DNA of 64,000 nt from Noviherbaspirillum aerium (GCF_008929045.1 NZ_VFAH01000005.1:248001-312000); one strand, 5' to 3'. Shown: positions 1 to 10,736, numbered from the stretch's first letter. Numbers and translations are program-made. The notes: generated by a model from the letters alone, not told the origin.

Positions 1-964
1 CGCACAATTGTAGCAAAGAATCCTTGAATTGGCTATTTGCGAATGAGGCAATCGCATTCGCAGCCCGATTGGCAGCCTTGTCCGCTTCCTGTTTTGTGTA
101 GTCGAGCGCGCCGGACGTGGTGATGGCCGACAGAATTTCGTCGAAGTGCTGTTCGTCGCCGTTCGTGATGCAGGCGCGTACCAGCTCCCGCTGCTGCTCC
201 GTGCCATGCTGCATCAGGTGGATCAGTGGCAGCGTGGGTTTGCCTTCGCGCAGATCGTCCCCGATGTTCTTGCCGATGTCGCTGGCATTGCCTGAATAGT
301 CCAGGACATCGTCGATCAGTTGAAAGGCGGTGCCGAGCGAGCGGCCATATTCTGCGGCGGAAGCGATATCGGGTTCGGATGCGCCGGCGATCAGGGCTCC
401 CAGTTCGGCCGCGGCTTCGAAAAGCTTGGCTGTCTTCGAGCGGATGACCTGCAGGTAGCGTTCTTCGGTGACATCCGGATCATGCATGTTGAGCAGCTGG
501 AGCACTTCCCCTTCGGCGATCACGTTTGTTGCGTCCGCCAGGATCTGCATGACGCGCATGTTCCGCACTGCCACCATGATCTGGAATGCCCGCGAGTATA
601 CGAAGTCGCCCACCAGTACCGAGGCGGCGTTACCGAACATCGCATTCGCGGTCTCCCGGCCCCTGCGCATCGAGGATTCGTCCACGACATCGTCATGCAG
701 CAGCGTGGCCGTATGAATGAATTCCACTACCGCCGCCAGGTCGTGGTGATGGGTCCCGCGATAACCGAATGCATTGGCCGTCAGCAGCACAAGTATCGGG
801 CGGATGCGTTTTCCGCCGGCGCCGATGATGTATTCCGCAATCTGATTGACCAGCGGCACCGTCGAATAAAGCTGCTGGCGAATGACCGTGTTGACGGCCT
901 CCATGTCGGAAGCGATCGGCTGGATGACACTTTGTTGGAAAGAGGGCTGGGAGGGGGCAGACAA
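1..964 (-). CDS. ispB: Octaprenyl diphosphate synthase (3' end cut by window edge)
   Basis: Trans-prenyltransferase that elongates farnesyl diphosphate with IPP to make the C40 side chain of ubiquinone. Read on the minus strand, the protein has the IPP-binding segment GGKRIRP, the first Asp-rich motif (LLHDDVVDESSMRRG) and the second (QLIDDVLDYSG), followed by GKNIGDDLREGKPTLP, which is diagnostic for polyprenyl synthases. The frame is open to the left edge and ends ...SLLQLC, so probably only a few codons are missing. I chose TTG at 964 because GCAGG lies just upstream and relatives carry about 20 residues before the conserved DMEAVN; the ATG at 904 is the alternative. A TATAAT hexamer at 1001-996 could be its -10. 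It is divergent from rplU, a common arrangement in proteobacteria. Confidence 0.93.
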   Translation of the reverse strand, partial: MSAPSQPSFQQSVIQPIASDMEAVNTVIRQQLYSTVPLVNQIAEYIIGAGGKRIRPILVLLTANAFGYRGTHHHDLAAVVEFIHTATLLHDDVVDESSMRRGRETANAMFGNAASVLVGDFVYSRAFQIMVAVRNMRVMQILADATNVIAEGEVLQLLNMHDPDVTEERYLQVIRSKTAKLFEAAAELGALIAGASEPDIASAAEYGRSLGTAFQLIDDVLDYSGNASDIGKNIGDDLREGKPTLPLIHLMQHGTEQQRELVRACITNGDEQHFDEILSAITTSGALDYTKQEADKAANRAANAIASFANSQFKDSLLQLC

Positions 965-1086
965 GATGAAACCTGCAAATTCATGAATTTCCGGAATTAT
1001 ACGACGACAAGCATGGCTCTCCGCTAACCATCTTCCGGACCAATCCGCGGTGCGGCGGTCGACTGGATTTCAAGCGCGAAAGCATT

Positions 1087-1115
1087 TTGACGCTCAATCT
1101 AAGTCCATGTATAAT
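1087..1115 (+). promoter_or_regulatory. Sigma-70 promoter of rplU-rpmA
   Basis: TTGACG at 1087-1092, a 17-bp spacer and a perfect TATAAT at 1110-1115. Predicted transcription start is near 1122, leaving a leader of about 85 nt before rplU. Confidence 0.8.
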
Positions 1116-1121
1116 CAGGGG

Positions 1122-1176
1122 TTTTCCCGATTGCGGATATGCAACGAATGCGCAAGCTTTCGAGGTCGGGGGAAAA
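1122..1176 (+). promoter_or_regulatory. Structured 5' leader of rplU
   Basis: TTTTCCCGA at 1122-1130 can pair with TCGGGGGAAAA at 1166-1176 (two extra G), and inside it TTGCG at 1131-1135 pairs with CGCAA at 1151-1155. The structure begins at the predicted transcript start and ends about 30 nt before the L21 start codon, where autoregulatory ribosomal-protein leaders usually sit. The function is inferred. Confidence 0.45.
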
Positions 1177-1205
1177 GTTATTTAAACTATCTGATGAGGT
1201 TTCAC

Positions 1206-1517
1206 ATGTACGCGGTCATAAAAACCGGCGGCAAGCAATACAAGGTTGCTGCTGGCGAAAAACTTAAAGTAGAACAGATACCGGCAGACATTGGTTCCGA
1301 AATCACCCTTGATCAAGTGCTCGCAGTGGGCGCTGGTGACACCATCAAATTTGGTGCGCCGCTGGTCGATGGTGCCAAGGTCCAGGCTACGGTAGTGGCG
1401 CACGGTCGCCACGATAAGGTGAAAATTTTCAAGATGCGCCGCCGCAAGCACTACCAGAAGCGTCAGGGCCATCGTCAAAACTACACCGAATTGCAAATCG
1501 TCTCGATCAACGCCTAA
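1206..1517 (+). CDS. rplU: 50S ribosomal protein L21
   Basis: Large-subunit protein that binds 23S rRNA. The 103-residue product, starting [14 protein letters not shown] and carrying the basic [16 protein letters not shown] segment near the C terminus, has the family's exact usual length. The open frame extends upstream to 1050, but the ATG at 1206 is preceded by TGAGGT and matches the universal N terminus. First gene of the rplU-rpmA-obgE cluster. Confidence 0.98.
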   Translation: MYAVIKTGGKQYKVAAGEKLKVEQIPADIGSEITLDQVLAVGAGDTIKFGAPLVDGAKVQATVVAHGRHDKVKIFKMRRRKHYQKRQGHRQNYTELQIVSINA

Positions 1518-1553
1518 TCGTTGACGAGCTAACCGGATACCAAGGAGTCTGAA

Positions 1554-1811
1554 ATGGCACACAAAAAAGGCGGCGGCACCACGCGCAACGGCCGCGATTC
1601 CGAGTCGAAACGACTGGGCGTCAAGGTCTACGGCGGTCAAGCCATCAATGCTGGCGGCATCATCATCCGTCAGCGCGGCACACGCGTGCACGCTGGTGAA
1701 AACGTCGGCATGGGCAAGGATCACACCCTGTTCGCCCTGATCGACGGCAAGGTGAAGTTCACCACCAAAGGCGCCCTGCAGCGCCACACTGTTATTGTCG
1801 AGCCGGCATAA
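1554..1811 (+). CDS. rpmA: 50S ribosomal protein L27
   Basis: Large-subunit protein whose flexible N terminus reaches the peptidyl-transferase centre. The 85-residue product begins [20 protein letters not shown] and contains [10 protein letters not shown] and [12 protein letters not shown], all family signatures. It has the short proteobacterial N terminus and no Firmicutes-type cleaved extension. An AAGGAG site (about 1542) precedes the ATG. It lies 36 bp after rplU in the same transcript. Confidence 0.98.
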   Translation: MAHKKGGGTTRNGRDSESKRLGVKVYGGQAINAGGIIIRQRGTRVHAGENVGMGKDHTLFALIDGKVKFTTKGALQRHTVIVEPA

Positions 1812-1854
1812 GGCCTGAACTGACAAAGCAGTAACAAGGCGAAAGCCTTCCATG

Positions 1855-3025
<1,171 letters not shown>

Positions 3026-3152
3026 TGATCACGGCTTGCTGCCTCCGCAGTGCGGACACGGCGCCTCATGGTGCCGGTTCGCGCGGTGAACGCGTCGCCG
3101 GCAAGCCGTTAGCGTATCTTCGCGTCCTTGCGTGTATCCGATTCCAATACAT

Positions 3153-4271
3153 ATGAATTCTGTCATTCAGAAGGCCAAACGTCTTATCATCAAGGTCGGC
3201 TCGTCGCTGGTGACCAACGACGGCAAGGGTCTTGATGCGGCTGCCATCGCAAAGTGGGCTGAGCAGATTGCGCAATTGCGCGCGCTTGGCAAGGAAGTGG
3301 TGCTGGTCAGTTCGGGGGCGATTGCCGAAGGCATGCAGCGTCTCGGCTTCGACCGCCGACCGACTTCGATTCATGAATTGCAGGCATGCGCGGCGGTCGG
3401 GCAGATGGGGCTGGCGCAGATCTACGAGACCAGCTTCAGGCACCATGCGCTGCGGACCGCGCAGGTTCTGCTGACCCATGCCGACCTCGCGGACAGGGAG
3501 CGTTATCTGAATGCGCGTTCCACGCTTTTCACTCTCCTGCATCTCGGCGTCATTCCCATCATCAACGAGAACGACACGGTCGTCACCGATGAAATCAAGT
3601 TCGGCGACAACGATACGCTTGGCGCGCTGGTTGCCAACCTGATCGAAGGCGATGCGCTGGTGATTCTGACCGATCAGAAGGGGCTGTATACCGCCGACCC
3701 GCGCAAGGATCCGTCGGCGCAATTCGTGCACGAGGCCAAGGCCGGCGATCCCGCGCTCGAAGCCATGGCCGGCGGTGCCGGCACCGGCATCGGCCGCGGC
3801 GGCATGCTCACCAAGATCCTGGCCGCCAAGCGTGCCGCGACATCAGGGGCGCATACCGTCATTGCCTGGGGCAGGGAAGAACAGGTGCTGACCCGCCTGG
3901 CGCAGGGAGAGGCAATCGGCACCCAGCTTTCCGCCCAGACGGCGCAACTGACTGCCCGCAAGCAGTGGATGGCCGATCATCTGCAGACGGCCGGCAAGGT
4001 CGTACTTGACGCCGGAGCGGTCCAGAAACTGACCGGCGAAGGGAAGTCCTTGCTGCCGATCGGCGTGATTGAAGTGGCCGGCGATTTCGGCCGCGGCGAC
4101 GTCATTACCTGCGTCGACGAGCAGGGACGCGCTGTGGCGCGCGGCATGAGCAATTACTCCAGTTCGGAGGCGCGCCGCATCATGCGCCGCCCCTCGACCG
4201 AGATTCTCTCCATTCTCGGATTCATGGAAGACCCGGAGCTGATACACCGCGACAATATGGTCTTGCTCTGA
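3153..4271 (+). CDS. proB: Glutamate 5-kinase
   Basis: Phosphorylates L-glutamate to gamma-glutamyl phosphate, the first and feedback-inhibited step of proline synthesis. The product has an amino-acid kinase domain ([10 protein letters not shown] at the N terminus, [40 protein letters not shown]) and a C-terminal PUA domain from about residue 275. The frame opens at a GTG at 3132, but ATG 3153 gives the usual length of 372 residues. A 9-bp inverted repeat, ACGGCTTGC at 3031-3039 and its complement at 3101-3109, lies upstream. Placement after obgE is common in Burkholderiales. Confidence 0.97.
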   Translation: MNSVIQKAKRLIIKVGSSLVTNDGKGLDAAAIAKWAEQIAQLRALGKEVVLVSSGAIAEGMQRLGFDRRPTSIHELQACAAVGQMGLAQIYETSFRHHALRTAQVLLTHADLADRERYLNARSTLFTLLHLGVIPIINENDTVVTDEIKFGDNDTLGALVANLIEGDALVILTDQKGLYTADPRKDPSAQFVHEAKAGDPALEAMAGGAGTGIGRGGMLTKILAAKRAATSGAHTVIAWGREEQVLTRLAQGEAIGTQLSAQTAQLTARKQWMADHLQTAGKVVLDAGAVQKLTGEGKSLLPIGVIEVAGDFGRGDVITCVDEQGRAVARGMSNYSSSEARRIMRRPSTEILSILGFMEDPELIHRDNMVLL

Positions 4272-4302
4272 GCCCGCGAATCACGCCGGCCCCATAAACC
4301 AG

Positions 4303-4343
4303 ACAAGCCTGACAAGCCGCTGATCCGGCCCTGTCAGGCTTGT
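4303..4343. terminator. Bidirectional hairpin between proB and the CNP1-like gene
   Basis: Perfect 12-bp inverted repeat ACAAGCCTGACA (4303-4314) and TGTCAGGCTTGT (4332-4343) between two convergent genes. There is no long T-run on either strand. Confidence 0.7.
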
Positions 4344-4358
4344 TGCTTGTGCGGCTTG

Positions 4359-4889
4359 CTACTTGTAGAACTGCGAAGTCAGCGGCCGCTTGTTCCTGAT
4401 CCTGGCGACCATTTGCTCGGCCGTTCCCGCGACGGTAAGCTGTTCGCATAGATAATCCTTCGCCAGCACGGCATGCTGCCGGTTCACTGCGTTGGCGGTA
4501 ATTCTTTCCCATTGATCTCGCCGGGAACGCGACCAGGAACCGTCCGGCTGGCCGAACGCATAGAGCTTGCGCTCGTAGTTTTCGCAGCGGATTCCCTCGT
4601 AACTGACATTGCGCGCGCCGGCATCGCTGGTGGCGATCAGCGTATAGCGCACCACGTTGTCCGCGCCGCGCGATACGGAGGCCGCATCGATGGCGAACGA
4701 CTGGCTTCCGCTGGCATAGAACGGCAACAGATTCTCGGGCTTCGGCGCTGCCGGAAGCTGGATGGCGACTTCCTGCCAGGGCTTGTCCTTGTCGTCGAAG
4801 TCTTCCTCGAATCGGGATTGGCCCTGTGCGTTCGCGGCGAAAAGCAGCACGCTTGCCGCCACCGCCGTGCGGAAAAATCCTGCGGTCAT
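4359..4889 (-). CDS. CNP1-like family exported protein
   Basis: Protein of 176 residues with a clear signal peptide (MTAGFFRTAVAASVLLFAANAQGQ). It then has a domain resembling the CNP1-like family of Neisseria and Burkholderiales (PWQEVAIQLPAAPKPENLLPFY; IRCENYERKLYAFG). Two Cys remain after processing (one near IRCENY, one near YLCEQL) and could form a disulphide. No enzymatic motif is visible and the function is unknown. Start at 4889 was chosen over 4943 because AGAGAGG precedes it and the signal peptide begins there. It sits 55 bp after rppH on the same strand, so it may share that transcript. Confidence 0.75.
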   Translation of the reverse strand: MTAGFFRTAVAASVLLFAANAQGQSRFEEDFDDKDKPWQEVAIQLPAAPKPENLLPFYASGSQSFAIDAASVSRGADNVVRYTLIATSDAGARNVSYEGIRCENYERKLYAFGQPDGSWSRSRRDQWERITANAVNRQHAVLAKDYLCEQLTVAGTAEQMVARIRNKRPLTSQFYK

Positions 4890-4944
4890 TGAATGTCCTC
4901 TCTTGGCATGCAGCGCGGGCCGCATGCACGGCCCGCGCTGCATC

Positions 4945-5520
4945 TCAATCTGTTTTCGGTTTGGCTGCGGGCTGTATCTCTACCGCATTGCGGCCGCCAT
5001 GGCTTTGACGGAGATAGCGTGCACCGCCATGCCGCTGGCCGTGAGGCGGCCTGGTCAGGAACCGCGACAGCTCCTGCAGCGCCTTCTGGTAAACCTCGCG
5101 CTTGAATTCGATCACCACATCGAGCGGCACCCAGTAATTGTGCCAGCGCCACGCATCGAATTCCGGATGGTCGGTACCCCTCAGGTTGATGTCGCAGTCG
5201 CGGCCAACCATGCGCAACAGGAACCAGATCTGTTTTTGTCCCTTGTAATGTCCGCGAATCTCCCGCTTGATGAAGCGATCCGGGACTTCATAACGCAGCC
5301 AATCGCGCGTGCGGCCGATAATCTTGACATGTTCGGCCTTCAGGCCAACTTCTTCCTCCAGTTCACGGTACATCGCCTGCTCGGGAGTTTCCCCGAACTT
5401 GATGCCGCCTTGTGGAAATTGCCACGAATGTTCGCGCACCCTTTTACCCCACCACACCTCGTTATGGGTGTTGAGCAGAATAATGCCGACGTTCGGGCGG
5501 AAGCCTTCCCGATCCAGCAT
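4945..5520 (-). CDS. rppH: RNA pyrophosphohydrolase (Nudix)
   Basis: Removes pyrophosphate from 5'-triphosphorylated mRNA to start RNase E-dependent decay. The Nudix box is intact ([23 protein letters not shown] region, GX5EX7REUXEEXGU). The N-terminal [17 protein letters not shown] and [16 protein letters not shown] are typical of RppH. At 191 residues it is longer than the enterobacterial enzyme because of a basic C-terminal tail (from about residue 160), as in other betaproteobacteria. ATG 5520 is preceded by GAGGTGC. It is divergent from proS, a conserved arrangement in Burkholderiales. Confidence 0.95.
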   Translation of the reverse strand: MLDREGFRPNVGIILLNTHNEVWWGKRVREHSWQFPQGGIKFGETPEQAMYRELEEEVGLKAEHVKIIGRTRDWLRYEVPDRFIKREIRGHYKGQKQIWFLLRMVGRDCDINLRGTDHPEFDAWRWHNYWVPLDVVIEFKREVYQKALQELSRFLTRPPHGQRHGGARYLRQSHGGRNAVEIQPAAKPKTD

Positions 5521-5717
5521 GTTGCACCTCAAAACTTTCTGCGGCTAGACGATCCTCATCGTTACAAATTTTGCATGCGCCAGGGCACTGCAAGTCTGCG
5601 TGAGCAGGCCGGCAGCGGAAGCGCGAATCAAATGTGTCGGGAATGGATGCATCAGCCAGCTAATCCTTTAAAATTGAGTCGATTATAACCCTCTCTTTTT
5701 AAAAAGAATTCACCGCC

Positions 5718-7442
5718 ATGCGCGCATCACGATTTTTTATTTCCACCCTTAAAGAAGCTCCCTCCGACGCCGAAATCATCAGCCATAAGCTGATGATGCG
5801 CGCCGGGATGATCAAACGTCTCGGTTCCGGCATCTATACCTACATGCCGATGGGGCTGCGCGTGATCCGCAAGGTGGAAAATATCGTGCGTGAAGAAATG
5901 AACCGTGCCGGCGCGGTCGAATTGCTGATGCCGGTAGTCCAGCCCGCCGAACTGTGGCAGGAGACCGGCCGCTGGGACAAGATGGGTCCCGAACTGATGC
6001 GCGTCAAGGACCGGCACGGCCGCGATTACGCCATCCAGCCGACCTCCGAAGAGGTGATCACGGATGTCGTCCGCACCGAGATCCGGTCTTACCGGCAGCT
6101 GCCGATCAACTTCTACCATATCCAGACCAAGTTCCGCGACGAGCGCCGCCCCCGTTTCGGCCTGATGCGCGGCCGCGAATTCACGATGAAGGATGCATAC
6201 TCGTTCGACCGCGATGTGGAAGGAATGCAAACATCCTACAAGTCGATGTACGACGCCTATGTGCGCATCTTCGACCGTTTCGGACTGCAGTTCCGCGCGG
6301 TGGCGGCCGACAACGGCGCCATCGGCGGATCAGGTTCGCATGAGTTCCATGTCATCGCCGATACCGGCGAAGATGCACTGGTCTATTGCCCGGACTCGGA
6401 CTACGCAGCCAATATCGAAGCAGCCGAAGCCCTCGCGCCGGCCGGCGAGCGTGCGGCCGCGGCGCAAGCGCTTGCGAAAACGCCCACGCCGGGCAAGGCG
6501 AAATGCGAGCATGTCGCCGAATTGCTGGGGCTGCCGCTGTCGCAAACCGTCAAGTCGATCGTCCTCGCGGTAGAAAAAGAGGATGCGGAAAAGGAAATAT
6601 GGCTGCTGCTGTTGCGCGGCGACCATGAGTTGAATGAAATCAAGGCAAGCAAGGTAGCCGGCCTGACCAATTACCGTTTCGCCAACGAAGGTGAAATCCT
6701 GGAATGGTTCGGCACCAAGCCAGGCTATCTCGGACCGATCGGCACGAAGAAACCGGTCAAGGTGGTCGCCGACCGTGCCGCCGCCATGATGGCCGACTTC
6801 GTATGCGGCGCCAATGAAGAGGACTTCCACTATACCGGCGTCAACTGGGGACGCGATCTGCCCGAGCCGATGGTGGCTGACCTGCGCAATGTGGCGGCAG
6901 GCGATGCTTCGCCCGACGGCAAGGGAACGCTCGCCATCCAGCGCGGCATCGAGGTGGGACATGTGTTCCAGCTTGGAACCCGCTATTCCGAGGACATGAA
7001 GGCGACCTATCTCGACGAAACCGGAAAACCGCAACTGATGCAGATGGGCTGCTACGGCATCGGCATCACCCGCATCCTGGGGGCGGCGATCGAACAGAAC
7101 TTCGACGACAAGGGCATCATCTGGCCAACCTCGATCGCTCCGTTCGAGATCGTCCTGTGCCCGATGGGGTACGACCGCAGCGAAGCCGTCAAAGCTGAAA
7201 CGGACCGGCTGTATGAGGGCCTGCTGGCCGCCGGAGTGGATGTCATCGTGGATGACCGCGGAGAACGTCCCGGGGTCATGTTTGCCGATTGGGAACTGAT
7301 CGGCGTGCCCCATCGCATTGTCGTCGGCGATCGCGGCCTCAAGGAAGGCAAGCTCGAATACCAGGGGCGCCGCGATGCTGCGGCGACGCCCGTGCCGGCG
7401 TCCGAGATGCTCGACTTCATCAAGGCCAAACTCGCAGCCTGA
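5718..7442 (+). CDS. proS: Prolyl-tRNA synthetase
   Basis: Class II aminoacyl-tRNA synthetase charging tRNA-Pro. The 574-residue product is the bacterial-type ProRS: catalytic core with [23 protein letters not shown] and [16 protein letters not shown], a YbaK-type editing insert (about residues 240-390), the class II motif 3 region ([17 protein letters not shown]) and a C-terminal anticodon-binding domain (from about 470). Length is normal. TATAAC about 30 bp upstream is a possible -10. Confidence 0.98.
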   Translation: MRASRFFISTLKEAPSDAEIISHKLMMRAGMIKRLGSGIYTYMPMGLRVIRKVENIVREEMNRAGAVELLMPVVQPAELWQETGRWDKMGPELMRVKDRHGRDYAIQPTSEEVITDVVRTEIRSYRQLPINFYHIQTKFRDERRPRFGLMRGREFTMKDAYSFDRDVEGMQTSYKSMYDAYVRIFDRFGLQFRAVAADNGAIGGSGSHEFHVIADTGEDALVYCPDSDYAANIEAAEALAPAGERAAAAQALAKTPTPGKAKCEHVAELLGLPLSQTVKSIVLAVEKEDAEKEIWLLLLRGDHELNEIKASKVAGLTNYRFANEGEILEWFGTKPGYLGPIGTKKPVKVVADRAAAMMADFVCGANEEDFHYTGVNWGRDLPEPMVADLRNVAAGDASPDGKGTLAIQRGIEVGHVFQLGTRYSEDMKATYLDETGKPQLMQMGCYGIGITRILGAAIEQNFDDKGIIWPTSIAPFEIVLCPMGYDRSEAVKAETDRLYEGLLAAGVDVIVDDRGERPGVMFADWELIGVPHRIVVGDRGLKEGKLEYQGRRDAAATPVPASEMLDFIKAKLAA

Positions 7443-7450
7443 GCGACAGC

Positions 7451-8080
7451 GTGAAATGCCTGTCTCTGCGCCGCCTCGCCGTGCTCGCGGCCCTGGCGGC
7501 TACGGTCTGCGCCCATGCCGGCAATCAGAAGGAAGAGGCGCTGGCGGATCCGGTCCGCCTCGCCCTTGCGCGAGCCATCAGCGATCCTCGTCCGCCGAAG
7601 CCGGAATTTTCCGATATCGAGGACCGGATCAAATACCTGCGCTGGCTGGGCGAAATGTCGGAACGGCTCAAGAAGCGTCTGCCTGACATGCAAGTCAGGC
7701 GGGAATTTCTGCAAACCGCCTGGTACGAGGCCAAGCGGGCAGGGCTCGATCCCTCGCTGGTGCTGGGCCTGATCCAGGTCGAATCCGGCTTCCGCAAGTA
7801 TGCGGTCTCGCCGGTGGGTGCTCACGGCTACATGCAGGTGATGCCTTTCTGGACGCGGGTCATCGGCGACGGCGACCGCCGCAAGCTGTTCAACATGCAG
7901 ACCAATCTGCGCTACGGCTGCTCGATCCTTCGCCTTTATCTCGACATGGAGAAGGGAAATCTGTATCTGGCGCTTGGCCGCTACAACGGCAGCCGGGGCA
8001 AACCCGAATATCCCAACGCGGTTCTGGCGGCATGGAAGCGCTGGGAATTCACGGAAGAGCCAACCCCGGGCAAGCAGTAA
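7451..8080 (+). CDS. Lytic transglycosylase (SLT domain)
   Basis: Periplasmic murein lytic transglycosylase of about 209 residues. It has a signal peptide (VKCLSLRRLAVLAALAATVCAHA), a linker and an SLT domain with the catalytic Glu in LGLIQVESGFR. The GAHGYMQVMPFW motif, NLRYGCSILRLYLD and LALGRYNGS follow in the expected order. The GTG at 7451 was chosen because the signal peptide begins there; the frame is open further upstream inside proS (to 7289), but that part is shadow. It lies 8 bp after proS, so co-transcription is likely. The SLT subfamily cannot be set from sequence alone. Confidence 0.88.
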   Translation: MKCLSLRRLAVLAALAATVCAHAGNQKEEALADPVRLALARAISDPRPPKPEFSDIEDRIKYLRWLGEMSERLKKRLPDMQVRREFLQTAWYEAKRAGLDPSLVLGLIQVESGFRKYAVSPVGAHGYMQVMPFWTRVIGDGDRRKLFNMQTNLRYGCSILRLYLDMEKGNLYLALGRYNGSRGKPEYPNAVLAAWKRWEFTEEPTPGKQ

Positions 8081-8281
8081 AGCTGAGTTGGGCAGGTTTT
8101 CATGGAATCCCAATCCGGAGACATGCCATGAGATCGGGTCTTTTTCCGCCTGGCCGCGTTGCGCTCGTCATCCATCGTCCATCGCTCCGCCATGGATTCC
8201 TGATCTGTCACACCGGCCGGGTATGACTTGAGGGCCGGTATAAGGGGCTTGAAATCCTGTTGTGGAAAGCCCCGCACAAAC

Positions 8282-8310
8282 AAAAACGCCCGCGCGATGC
8301 GGGCGTTTTT
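8282..8310. terminator. Strong bidirectional terminator
   Basis: Perfect 12-bp inverted repeat AAAAACGCCCGC / GCGGGCGTTTTT with a 5-nt loop. A-run on one side and T-run on the other allow it to work both ways between the convergent lytic transglycosylase and SWIB genes. Confidence 0.9.
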
Positions 8311-8332
8311 GTTTGGCTTCCGGAAAGACAAA

Positions 8333-8839
8333 TTATTGCAGGTGGCTGGAAATGAGTTTGGTCATTTCAAACATGGACACTTGCTTCTTTCCGCCAAACA
8401 CGGCTTTCAACTTATCGTCTGCATTGATCATGCGCTTGTTCGCATCATCCTGCAGCTTGTTCTTCTTGATGTAGTCCCAGACCTTCTTGGTGACTTCAGT
8501 GCGCGGCAGCGGATTGGCGCCGATTACCGCGCCCAGCGTTTCGGACGGGGTCAGGGGCTTCATGAATGCAGCATTCGGCTTGCGGGGCGCTTTCGCGACT
8601 TTCTTTGCCGGTGCGGCTTTCTTCGCAGGTGCTGCCGCCTTCTTTGCCGGAGCGGCTGCCTTCTTTGCTACGGGCTTTGCTGCTGCCTTCTTTGCCGCCG
8701 GCTTTGCAGCGGCCTTCTTGGCGGGTGCTGCTGCCTTCTTCGCCGGAGCGGCTTTCTTCGCTGCGGGTTTTGCCGCGGCCTTCTTCGCTGCGGGCTTCTT
8801 GGCGGCCGTCTTGGCCGCGGGTTTCTTGGCTGTTGCCAT
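8333..8839 (-). CDS. Histone H1-like protein with C-terminal SWIB/MDM2 domain
   Basis: Protein of 168 residues in two parts. Residues 1-90 are almost only Lys, Ala and Pro (AAKKPAAKK and APAKKAAAPAKK repeats), like the DNA-binding tail of histone H1 and bacterial HctB/AlgP-type proteins. Residues about 95-168 form a SWIB/MDM2 domain (PLTPSETLGAVIGANPLPR, VWDYIKKNKLQD, ADDKLKAVFGGKKQVSMFEM). SWIB domains occur in eukaryotic chromatin remodellers, in Chlamydia and in many Burkholderiales. Probably a nucleoid-associated protein; this is inference. Start 8839 is set by AGGAGG seven bases upstream. A perfect inverted repeat TTGCGT/ACGCAA at 8872-8889 lies in its leader. Confidence 0.85.
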   Translation of the reverse strand: MATAKKPAAKTAAKKPAAKKAAAKPAAKKAAPAKKAAAPAKKAAAKPAAKKAAAKPVAKKAAAPAKKAAAPAKKAAPAKKVAKAPRKPNAAFMKPLTPSETLGAVIGANPLPRTEVTKKVWDYIKKNKLQDDANKRMINADDKLKAVFGGKKQVSMFEMTKLISSHLQ

Positions 8840-9368
8840 CTTCAAGCCTCCTTCACAAAGTGTGTGGGAAATTGCGTCATATCACGCAACGCTAATAGTG
8901 GTGCGGTTTTGCGAGGTATGCAAGTGTTTTTTGATCGTTTTGTTATGAATTCTCTAGAGGCAGTCAAGGCCTTTCTTCATAGGGGAAAACACATGAATCG
9001 GAACAGGACGATGTCCGTGTGCGTCCAGTACGTCCGATGCCGTCATCGGAATCGCTGCACGAAAGCCGCAATGGACCGCGGTCGAAGTGGCGCGGACCAT
9101 AAGAGCAGATAAATGCAGGACATCCTGGCGCGGCAAGGCCGATGGATGCATGCGGACCGGGGAGCAGCGCCTTCGGCGGCCGTGAGATCGGACGGCCGTC
9201 GCCGGGCATGATCCATCCCGTTCGGACGCGGCAGCAGCCGGCGTGCCAACGAAACTTCAGTTTCAGGAGAATAGGGAAAGGCGGGGAAGGGAAGGAGGAA
9301 GGCGCGGCGGCGAAGGGCTGTATCAGGCAGAAACCGCCGCGCTATAGGATAGGGAACGCCAGGGTTGA
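8840..9368. other. Non-coding region between ffh and the SWIB gene
   Basis: 529 bp with no convincing gene on either strand. It holds an operator-like inverted repeat (8872-8889), a GGCCGT/ACGGCC hairpin (9178-9197) and a 9-bp GC inverted repeat GCGCGGCGG/CCGCCGCGC (9302-9310 and 9334-9342) just past the ffh stop, which may terminate ffh. TTGACT on the minus strand near 8965 could be a -35 for the SWIB gene. Confidence 0.5.
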
Positions 9369-10736
9369 CTACCTTGCGCCCGGCATCATCCCCTTCATGC
9401 TGCGCATCATTTTCATCATGCCGCCGCCCTTGAGCTTTTTCATCATGGATTGCATCTGCTCGAACTGCGCCAGCATGCGGTTGACTTCCTGGACTTGCAC
9501 GCCGGCCCCCGCCGCAATGCGCCGCTTGCGCGAGGCCTTGATCAGCTCGGGTTTGGCGCGTTCCTGCGGCGTCATGGAATTGATGATGCCTTCCATGCGG
9601 CGCACCTGCTTTTCGGCCTGATCCATGTCGGCATTGCCGGCCGCCTGCTGGAACTGCGCCGGCAGCTTGTCGATGAGGCCGGACAGTCCGCCCATCTTCT
9701 TCATCTGGCTGATCTGCGACTTGAAATCGTTGAGGTCAAACTTGCCGCCGCCCTTGATCTTGTCGGCCAGGCCTTTTGCGGCCTCCACATCGACACCCTT
9801 GCGGGCTTCCTCGACCAGGGCAAGAATGTCGCCCATGCCGAGGATGCGGTTGGCCATGCGGTTCGGATCGAAGGGTTCCAGGCCGTCCAGCTTTTCGGCC
9901 ACGCCGGCGAACTTGACCGGCTTGCCCGTGATATGGCGTACCGACAGTGCCGCGCCGCCCCGGGCATCGCCGTCGAGCTTGGTCAGAACGATGCCGGTCA
10001 GCGGCAGGGCATCGTTGAAGGCCTTGGCGGTATTGATGGCATCCTGGCCCAGCATCGCATCCACGACGAACAGGGTTTCGATTGGCTTGAGCGCGCCGTG
10101 CAGGGCGGCGATCTCCTGCATCATCGCCTCGTCGATGCCCAGCCGGCCGGCGGTATCGACGATCAGCACGTCGTGATAATGCTTCTTTGCATAGTCGAGC
10201 GCCGCGAGCGCGATGTCGACCGGCTTGTCGGTCGGCTGGGACGGGAAGAAATCGGCGCCGACCTGGGCCGTCACCGTCTGCAGCTGCCCGATCGCCGCCG
10301 GACGATAGACGTCGGCCGAGACGGTCAGCACCTTTTTCTTCTTCTGTTCCTTGAGAAATTTGGCAAGCTTGCCGACGGTTGTCGTCTTGCCGGCACCCTG
10401 CAGGCCGGCCATCAGGATGATCGCCGGCGGCTGCGTTGCAAAATTGAGCTGGGATGCTTCCGGGCCGAGATCGCCGCCCATGAGCGACGCCAGCTCGCGC
10501 TGCACGACGCCGACCAGCGCCTGTCCCGGCGTCAGCGAGCCGATGACTTCCTCGCCCACGGCCTTTTCCTTGACGCGGGCAATGAATTCGCGCACGGCGG
10601 GCAGCGCGACGTCGGCTTCGAGCAGGGCGAGGCGGACCTCGCGCAGCATGTCCGCGGTATTGGATTCGGTCAGACGCGCTTCGCCGCGCATCGTTTTGAC
10701 GACTTTGGCAAGCCGTTGGGTCAGATTGTCGAGCAT
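9369..10736 (-). CDS. ffh: Signal recognition particle protein Ffh
   Basis: GTPase subunit of SRP; binds 4.5S RNA and signal sequences and targets ribosomes to FtsY/SecYEG. The 455-residue product has the N and G domains (LQGAGKTTTVGKLA, DVYRPAAIGQL, VDTAGRL, TKLDGDARGGAAL) and a Met-rich M domain from about residue 300 (MKKMGGLSGL, RKRRIAAGAG, run of Met near the C terminus). Length is normal. It is divergent from the ypjD-like gene, as in many proteobacteria. Confidence 0.98.
   Translation of the reverse strand: MLDNLTQRLAKVVKTMRGEARLTESNTADMLREVRLALLEADVALPAVREFIARVKEKAVGEEVIGSLTPGQALVGVVQRELASLMGGDLGPEASQLNFATQPPAIILMAGLQGAGKTTTVGKLAKFLKEQKKKKVLTVSADVYRPAAIGQLQTVTAQVGADFFPSQPTDKPVDIALAALDYAKKHYHDVLIVDTAGRLGIDEAMMQEIAALHGALKPIETLFVVDAMLGQDAINTAKAFNDALPLTGIVLTKLDGDARGGAALSVRHITGKPVKFAGVAEKLDGLEPFDPNRMANRILGMGDILALVEEARKGVDVEAAKGLADKIKGGGKFDLNDFKSQISQMKKMGGLSGLIDKLPAQFQQAAGNADMDQAEKQVRRMEGIINSMTPQERAKPELIKASRKRRIAAGAGVQVQEVNRMLAQFEQMQSMMKKLKGGGMMKMMRSMKGMMPGAR

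Noticed and set aside
320-1027. 235-residue plus-strand frame over ispB
   Set aside because: The minus strand encodes a clear prenyl synthase with both Asp-rich motifs.
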